Shown here one piece after another: positions 59,114 through 64,000 of a DNA stretch of 64,000 bases (position 1 is the first letter of the stretch; each line of letters opens with the position of its first letter). Source of the stretch: Shimazuella soli (GTDB lineage Bacteria; Bacillota; Bacilli; Thermoactinomycetales; Thermoactinomycetaceae); contig NZ_JAKWBN010000002.1 of assembly GCF_022511585.1 (NCBI RefSeq), positions 124,001 to 188,000 of the forward strand, in the 5' to 3' direction. The translations under genes and the position numbers were made by a program. The notes beneath the pieces were generated by a model. It was not told the origin of the DNA and made no database searches. It was given only the letters and a program-made list of their open reading frames with translations.

Positions 59114-59416
59114 ATGACTGAGAACACCAGAGAAACTTGTGTCCAGGAGTTCATCATCTTCGACGGGCAGATGTTTGGAGACAACTCCAGCATCCCCTTC
59201 CACTTCGGGAAGAGTGGTGGCAATCTCACCATTCGAGGAGTTGAGGAAATCAACGCTGCCTCCACTGGAGAAGAGAATGGTCGAGAAATCCGCTTCACGC
59301 TACCGCTGGGTGGCTCCGTCCTACTGAGCAACGACAGCGGACAGCGCGGCTTCATGCCCTCTACGGGAGAAATGTCGCTGACTGTCAAGGCGGCGAAGAT
59401 GCTGATCGTAGGCTGA
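59114..59416 (+). CDS. GC-rich 100-aa hypothetical protein (cassette E)
   Basis: ATG 59114 follows AAGGGA. The protein is beta-rich and soluble: VQEFIIFDGQMFGDNSSIPF, then GREIRFTLPLGGSVLLSND and a C-terminal SLTVKAAKMLIVG. No Cys-rich or catalytic motif and no family that I recognise; it may be a small jelly-roll-like or carbohydrate-binding fold. Codon use is C/G-ending but less extreme than in cassettes A-D. Promoter, leader hairpin, GC hairpin and AT-type terminator follow the common cassette plan. Confidence 0.65.
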   Translation: MTENTRETCVQEFIIFDGQMFGDNSSIPFHFGKSGGNLTIRGVEEINAASTGEENGREIRFTLPLGGSVLLSNDSGQRGFMPSTGEMSLTVKAAKMLIVG

Positions 59417-59437
59417 CACCAGCCTGCATGATCCCGA

Positions 59438-59467
59438 TCCTGAGTGGTGCGTAAGCGCCGCTCAGGA
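59438..59467 (+). terminator. GC-rich hairpin of cassette E
   Basis: TCCTGAGTGGTGC and GCGCCGCTCAGGA pair around GTAA. Confidence 0.75.
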
Positions 59468-59479
59468 GTCCCGAAAGAT

Positions 59480-59512
59480 AACCTAGGAAAATAATAGCCT
59501 AGGTTTTTTAAA
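59480..59512 (+). terminator. AT-type terminator of cassette E
   Basis: AACCTAGG and CCTAGGTT pair around an AT-rich loop, followed by T5 or more. Confidence 0.8.
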
Positions 59513-59517
59513 ACTCA

Positions 59518-59546
59518 TTTACAAACCGATGGTCGGTATATATAAT
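59518..59546 (+). promoter_or_regulatory. tetR promoter with palindromic operator
   Basis: TTTACA (59518-59523) and TATAAT (59541-59546) with a 17-bp spacer. The spacer contains ACCGATGGTCGGT (59525-59537), a dyad typical of TetR auto-operators. Confidence 0.7.
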
Positions 59547-59568
59547 GAAAGTACATGGAGGTAAGCAC

Positions 59569-60162
59569 ATGAGACAAGAAGAACGTCGTTCCCAAACCAA
59601 AAAATTATTGCTTGATACGGTAATATCCCTCATTCAATCAAAGGGATGCGAAGCAGTTACAATGGCTGATATCGTCAACAATTCGGGATTATCCAAAGGG
59701 GCTATTTTTCACTATATCAAAAGCAAAGATGAACTGTTTGCATGGGTTTTGCAAGATCGCTTAGAGCAAGTCAATGAAGGATTTATGCAGCAAGTGGTTA
59801 AAAATCCAAACTTTGAACAGCCTATGAAACAAATTGCGGATAGTTTATGGGAGTTAGAAGATAAAAATGATATCACCAATCAAGTATGGATGTATCTACT
59901 CAGCAAAGCAGAACAACCCATGGTTGGAGAAGTGCTCACCCGTTTTTATGCTCAATCTTTTTCCTACTCCAAAATATGGATTGAACAAGGTCAAATCCAT
60001 GGCGTTATACCCAAAGAACTTGATGCTATAAAAACCGCCGAAATATTTGTCTTGATCTCTTATGGAATTCGGTTACGCTCTGCTATCCCTGGAGTAGAAG
60101 CTTCATTTGGGGTTTCCGATTTTATTTCGATTATTAACCAGCAATTAGGAAAGAAAAAATAA
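59569..60162 (+). CDS. TetR/AcrR-family regulator
   Basis: 197 aa from ATG 59569 with TGGAGGT 7 nt upstream; the ATG at 59545 overlaps the -10 box and is rejected. HTH: TVISLIQSKGCEAVTMADIVNNSGLSKGAIFHYIKSKDELF. The ligand-binding domain is helical. It lies 20 nt before the DoxX-like gene, and a palindrome in its promoter suggests auto-repression and control of that two-gene operon. Ligand unknown. Confidence 0.88.
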   Translation: MRQEERRSQTKKLLLDTVISLIQSKGCEAVTMADIVNNSGLSKGAIFHYIKSKDELFAWVLQDRLEQVNEGFMQQVVKNPNFEQPMKQIADSLWELEDKNDITNQVWMYLLSKAEQPMVGEVLTRFYAQSFSYSKIWIEQGQIHGVIPKELDAIKTAEIFVLISYGIRLRSAIPGVEASFGVSDFISIINQQLGKKK

Positions 60163-60182
60163 TAGAATGAGGAGGAGCGAAA

Positions 60183-60617
60183 ATGGCACCTTTGATTGCG
60201 TTATTTGCTTCATTTGTCATTTTTCGTTTGATTGGATTTGCTGGAGTTGCGTATTTTAATGAGTGGCATACTTCTTTACAGGCAGGAGTAGCATTGATGT
60301 TTTTGCTCACTGCATCTGCTCACTGGGGAAAACGTCGGGAAGATTTAATTCGTATGGTACCGAGTTCGTTTCCAAATCCAGATTTATTGGTAACTATTAC
60401 AGGATGGTTAGAGATTATAGGGGCTATCGGTATTCTGATTCCCCAAACATCTGTATACGCTTCATTGGGATTAGCAATTATGCTGGTCGCGATGTTTCCC
60501 GCAAATATAAAAGCAGCACGAGAAGGATTGACGATAGCTGGACAACCGACGCCTAAAATCGTGATTCGCACTATCTTACAAATCATTTTCCTAGTTGCTG
60601 TCTTGTTGGCAGGGTGA
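60183..60617 (+). CDS. DoxX-like membrane protein
   Basis: 144 aa, four membrane helices. LRMVPSSFPNPDLLVTITGW-like loop and EIIGAIGILIPQT motif are typical of DoxX-family proteins. AGGAGGAGC precedes ATG 60183. Co-transcribed with the TetR gene. DoxX proteins have been linked to thiol and redox balance or quinone chemistry, but no specific role can be read from this sequence. Confidence 0.82.
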   Translation: MAPLIALFASFVIFRLIGFAGVAYFNEWHTSLQAGVALMFLLTASAHWGKRREDLIRMVPSSFPNPDLLVTITGWLEIIGAIGILIPQTSVYASLGLAIMLVAMFPANIKAAREGLTIAGQPTPKIVIRTILQIIFLVAVLLAG

Positions 60618-60642
60618 AGGCAGAACGTTATAAGAGAAATAA

Positions 60643-60684
60643 AAAGAAACCTTTTCAGAAAATAAGGGGAACGGTTTCTTTTTT
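60643..60684 (+). terminator. Terminator of tetR-doxX
   Basis: AAAGAAACC and GGTTTCTTT pair, with an AAGGGG-containing loop, followed by a T run. The 248 nt from here to nrdJ are AT-rich; an AGTAT/ATACT dyad near 60824-60838 could be a regulator site. Confidence 0.7.
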
Positions 60685-60932
60685 GGTTTCTCTAAGGAAT
60701 ATAGGAAGATTTTTCGATTGATAATAACAAAATGAAAGAAGAAAGTACTTTTCTAGTGTTCCCCTATTGCACGAAAAATTAGATTCTTTTCACTTCCGTT
60801 TACCCCCTTTTCTCAATATATAGTATGAGTTATACTCAAGTAGGGCTACATATTGATTGCTAGCAGTTATATCTGCATCAAACTTAAAACATATCGATAT
60901 CGATACCTATCCATAAATAGCGAGAAAAGGAA

Positions 60933-63197
60933 ATGAGACAAATGCACTTATCTGATAATTTTTTAGAGCAATACATAGGCAAAAATCCAAAGTGGGGCTT
61001 TGAAGGTCTCGGATATATGGTTTACTTACGCACATATTCCCGAAAAAAAGCAGATGGGACACAAGAAGCTTGGTGGGAAACAGTAAAGCGAGTAACCGAA
61101 GGTAACTTTTCACTGGAAGAGAAGCGTCTTAAAGAGATTGGCAAATGGAACTACCAAAGAGAAGCGAGCTTACGGGAAGAGATGGAACGATTTTACCATC
61201 TGATGTTTAATCTTGTGCTTACACCACCAGGACGCGGACTATGGATGTCTGGAACGGCTTATGCGGAGAAAATAGGAGATGCTGAAAACAATTGTTGGTT
61301 TGTCTCCATGCGACCACAAAAATATGGAGAGAGTAAGATTAAACCAGCAATTGGTTCCATTGATGAACTATTGCCGTCCATGCCTGCCGTATTTACCTTT
61401 GATCAAGCAATGAAAGGTGGAGGTGTTGGCGTAAATCTGCAACGGAAAAATACAAATTTAATGCCAAAAGTAAAAAATGAGATTTCCCTTTATTTTATCA
61501 GTGATCCAGACCATGATGATTATTTTGGGGAACTAAATGCTTTAGGAGTAACTCCCATAGCTGCCAAAAATGATGACTCTGTCTACCGAGTAAAAGATAG
61601 CAGAGAAGGATGGGCAGAAGCACTCCAATTGGTGATCGATTCTCATTTTATTGAAGAAAATAAGTATCTTGTTTTGGACATCTCAGAAGTCCGCCCTCGT
61701 GGTTCCGAAATAAAAGGATTTGGCGGTGTCGCTAGCGGCCCTGCACCGCTTGTGCAAATGCTGGGAAAAGTAAATGATATTCTCAATAAAAGAGTGGGAG
61801 AACAAGTTACTTCTGTGGAGTGGGGGGACATCATCCAAAATATCGGTTGTTGTGTTGTTGCTGGTAATGTCCGCCGTACCGCCCTTATCTTGATTGGAGA
61901 CAAAGAAGACAAGGACTTTATTGAATCAAAAAACTACAGCCTGGAGAAAAATCAAGAGGCAAGTCAATGGCGTTGGGCTAGCAACAACAGTGTTGCGATT
62001 GACGAAGATGTAACACCAGCAGATTTAGAAGAAATGGCAAAAAATATCTACTACAATGGGGAACCGGGTATCGTCAATATTGAACTTTCTAAGCACCATG
62101 GAAGAATTGCCGATGGATTACAAGAAAATATCGATGGAGAAGTCGAAGGGTTCAATCCATGTGGGGAAATCACGCTGCCAAATGCCTCCCCATGCAATTT
62201 ATTTGAGATCAACTTACCGAAAATACATGAACTGATCGATGGGGGAAAAGAAGACAGCAACCTGTACAATGAAGCCAGTTGGTTGGCTGCGCGATACGCA
62301 TATCGCATCACTTTTCGTAACTATGAATGGGAAGTGACGAGAAATATCATCGAAAAACATCGTCGATTAGGAGTCGGTATCACGGGTATTGCCGATTGGG
62401 TACTGATGAAGTTTGGAGATCGAGCTGTGCTCGGATTTGACGACCAAAATCAACCTATTTTCAATAAAGATGTGGAAGTAGCATTGGATAGATTGTACCA
62501 AGCAGTCAAAGAAACGAACTTGACTCATGCCGAGGAATTAGGAGCAAAACCATCTATTAAACTTACTACCGTGAAACCTTCCGGTTCGATGTCCTTACTC
62601 ATGGGTGTTAGCCCTGGTATGCATTGGCACTGGTCTAAATATATGATTCGCCGGGTGCGCTTTTCAGCAAATTCCCCTCTGATTCCAGCTTTAATCGAGT
62701 GTGGATATTATGTGGAGCCGGTAATCTCAGGTTTCCAAAAAGATGGAAGTCCAAAAATTGATCAGCATACCCTTGTCGTTGAATTTCCAACAAAAGCACC
62801 TACTGCTGAACATCCAAAATTTCAAGCGGAAAACGATGTTCCTTTAGCAGAGCAAGCAGCAGTACAAGCATTGCTACAGTCTTACTGGTCAGATAATGCA
62901 GTTTCTGCAACATTGACCTTTAATAAAGAAGCAGGCAATGAAGAAAATAATATTGCAGAAATCGCGGCAGTACTCGAACAGTCAAAGCAAATACTAAAAT
63001 CTACATCTCTTCTGCCACATGACTCCAATACGTATCCACAAATGCCATTGGAAGCTATTACGAAAGAAGAGTATGAGAAAAAGAAAGCAAAAATAGCCGC
63101 AAAACCTTGGGAATTGCTTGGAGAAGTGAGAATTTCCGAAGAGGACGATGCGGATGTCATCGGAGAATGTAAAGGTGGAGTTTGTCCAATAAGATGA
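60933..63197 (+). CDS. nrdJ: Adenosylcobalamin-dependent ribonucleoside-triphosphate reductase (class II)
   Basis: 754 aa, monomeric RTPR of the Lactobacillus leichmannii type. The first redox cysteine lies in AENNCWFVSM, the radical-site cysteine region is GFNPCGEITLPNASPCNLFEI, and the C-terminal shuttle pair is C746/C751 in GECKGGVCPIR. It makes dNTPs using vitamin B12 and needs no oxygen-dependent cofactor. GAAAAGGAAATG precedes ATG 60933; an in-frame ATG at 60942 is possible. It stands alone, so B12 control elements were sought upstream but none was recognised. Confidence 0.94.
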   Translation: MRQMHLSDNFLEQYIGKNPKWGFEGLGYMVYLRTYSRKKADGTQEAWWETVKRVTEGNFSLEEKRLKEIGKWNYQREASLREEMERFYHLMFNLVLTPPGRGLWMSGTAYAEKIGDAENNCWFVSMRPQKYGESKIKPAIGSIDELLPSMPAVFTFDQAMKGGGVGVNLQRKNTNLMPKVKNEISLYFISDPDHDDYFGELNALGVTPIAAKNDDSVYRVKDSREGWAEALQLVIDSHFIEENKYLVLDISEVRPRGSEIKGFGGVASGPAPLVQMLGKVNDILNKRVGEQVTSVEWGDIIQNIGCCVVAGNVRRTALILIGDKEDKDFIESKNYSLEKNQEASQWRWASNNSVAIDEDVTPADLEEMAKNIYYNGEPGIVNIELSKHHGRIADGLQENIDGEVEGFNPCGEITLPNASPCNLFEINLPKIHELIDGGKEDSNLYNEASWLAARYAYRITFRNYEWEVTRNIIEKHRRLGVGITGIADWVLMKFGDRAVLGFDDQNQPIFNKDVEVALDRLYQAVKETNLTHAEELGAKPSIKLTTVKPSGSMSLLMGVSPGMHWHWSKYMIRRVRFSANSPLIPALIECGYYVEPVISGFQKDGSPKIDQHTLVVEFPTKAPTAEHPKFQAENDVPLAEQAAVQALLQSYWSDNAVSATLTFNKEAGNEENNIAEIAAVLEQSKQILKSTSLLPHDSNTYPQMPLEAITKEEYEKKKAKIAAKPWELLGEVRISEEDDADVIGECKGGVCPIR

Positions 63198-63204
63198 TGT
63201 TGTA

Positions 63205-63234
63205 AGAAGCCTACGCTTGTATGTAGGCTTTTTT
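63205..63234 (+). terminator. Terminator of nrdJ
   Basis: AAGCCTAC and GTAGGCTT pair around an 8-nt loop, followed by T5. Confidence 0.85.
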
Positions 63235-63387
63235 GCTTAGTAGTAAAATATTGTGCAAAAATATCGATAATGATATCATGAAAGCCGCGCATTTTTTAAG
63301 TATGGGTAGGAAAAGAAGGCAGGTTAGCAGATAGTTCGATGGCAAGTGCAAAATTAGGAGCACAATATATTTTACAATCAAAAAAGC

Positions 63388-63424
63388 AAGCATCCTCTTA
63401 AGCGATAGAGGATGCTTGTTTTAT
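63388..63424 (-). terminator. Terminator of ubiX
   Basis: AAGCATCCTCT and AGAGGATGCTT are perfect 11-bp arms around an 8-nt loop. On the minus strand a short T-rich tract follows. From 63235 to 63387 no gene can be supported; one frame ends KLGAQYILQSKKQASS without a ribosome site. Confidence 0.75.
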
Positions 63425-63990
63425 TTTTCTCCCCACCGTTCGACTGTACCTGTATCAATTCCAAAAAGGTCAAGGGCACGTCCAACAGTATGATTTACGA
63501 TATCTTCCAGCGTATTCGGACGAATATAGAAAGCAGGAACAGGTGGTGCGATGATACCACCGCTCTCTGTTATGGCCAACATGTTTTTAATATGGGCAGC
63601 AGTAAGAGGTGTTTCTCGCAGCAGAAGGACTAATCTTCTTCGTTCTTTCAAGGCTACATCAGCAGCACGAGTTAACAAATTATCTGTTATGGTATGAGCG
63701 ATCGCAGACATCGTTTTGATCGAACATGGTGCTACGATCATGCCCATATTATGAAAAGAACCGCTTGAAATCGCTGCTCCAACATCTTGAATCCCATAAT
63801 TCACATCTGCTAAACTGCGTAATTCTTTTACACTCATATCTGTTTCATAGTGCAGGGTCATCTCAGCTGCTTTGGATAAAACTAAGTGGCTCTCAATCTC
63901 TAGTTTCTTTAAAACTTCTAGTATGCGTATCCCATAAATAACACCAGTTGCTCCGCTGATTCCAACGATTAGTCGTTTATGTACAGTCAT
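63421..63990 (-). CDS. ubiX: UbiX/Pad1-family flavin prenyltransferase
   Basis: 189 aa. The flavin-binding start is LIVGISGATGVIYGIRILEVL, and SSGSFHNMGMIVAPCSIKTMSAIAHTITDNLLTRAADVALKERRRLVLLLRETPL is the characteristic UbiX block (here given in overlapping short form: SFHNMGMIVAPCS; RAADVALKERR; LLLRETPL). It prenylates FMN to make the cofactor for UbiD-type decarboxylases. The partner ubiD, if present, would lie beyond the right edge. The start lies 10 nt from the window end, so its ribosome site is only partly visible. Confidence 0.92.
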   Translation of the reverse strand: MTVHKRLIVGISGATGVIYGIRILEVLKKLEIESHLVLSKAAEMTLHYETDMSVKELRSLADVNYGIQDVGAAISSGSFHNMGMIVAPCSIKTMSAIAHTITDNLLTRAADVALKERRRLVLLLRETPLTAAHIKNMLAITESGGIIAPPVPAFYIRPNTLEDIVNHTVGRALDLFGIDTGTVERWGEK

Positions 63991-64000
63991 ATTTGAGTCC

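Noticed and set aside
1..64000. tRNA or rRNA genes
   Set aside because: I saw no cloverleaf with TTCGAATC-type T-loops followed by CCA and no rRNA signatures; the structured RNAs are leaders and element ends.

Overview
The window looks like a chromosomal stretch from a low-GC, endospore-forming Firmicute of the order Bacillales. The background is AT-rich. It holds a germinant-receptor operon, SspI, SleB and a YjcZ-like small protein. Three T-box leaders and a probable L20 leader precede argS, ilvB, pheS and infC. The order sspI - trmH/ysgA - pheS - pheT - zapA - mutS2 is the Bacillus order. A Thermoactinomycetaceae-like genus is my inference, not shown by the sequence.

Layout. 0-10 kb is accessory DNA: an MBL hydrolase and TetR pair with matching operators, two XRE/TPR regulators each followed by a peptide-sized ORF, a MATE-type transporter with an unknown C-terminal extension, and an Rpn-type nuclease followed by a gene for its C-terminal part alone. 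10-18 kb has an SMP-30 lactonase-like gene, a gerA-gerC-D-gerB operon (minus strand), a decayed GH18 spore glycosidase, a MerR/MFS pair and a lipoprotein. 18-24 kb is core: T-box-argS, infC-rpmI-rplT, ilvD. 24-31 kb holds a GC-rich TerD-like gene and a compact azole-peptide (TOMM) cluster: Cys/Gly-rich precursor, ThiF-like protein, YcaO cyclodehydratase, SagB-type dehydrogenase. 31-37.5 kb is the T-box-controlled ilvB-ilvN-ilvC-leuA-leuB operon, with no leuCD in view. 37.5-40.3 kb is a patchwork of an IS605-type remnant, an 11-codon transcription unit and three GC-rich mini-gene cassettes next to a phoH-like gene whose 3' end has been duplicated. 40-64 kb is mostly core (PhoH/YlaK-like, aldo-keto reductase, BdbD/BdbC, M42 peptidase, pheST, zapA, sleB, mutS2, M3 peptidase, nrdJ, ubiX), interrupted by a tnpB element and two more GC-rich cassettes.

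The most unusual recurring feature is a set of six small genes with strongly GC-rich, C/G-ending codons (starts near 24199, 38642, 39283, 39942, 52588 minus and 59114). Most have a recognisable AT-rich host-type promoter just upstream. Each has a small hairpin or purine-rich leader, a GC-rich hairpin after the stop codon and then an ordinary AT-type terminator. They resemble the self-contained 'morons' of phage genomes, and only one (TerD-like) has a recognisable family. The second recurring feature is the pair of XRE/TPR regulators whose last codons carry the Shine-Dalgarno sequence of a 7- or 12-codon ORF that ends just before the operon terminator. This looks like a receptor/peptide arrangement without a secretion leader.
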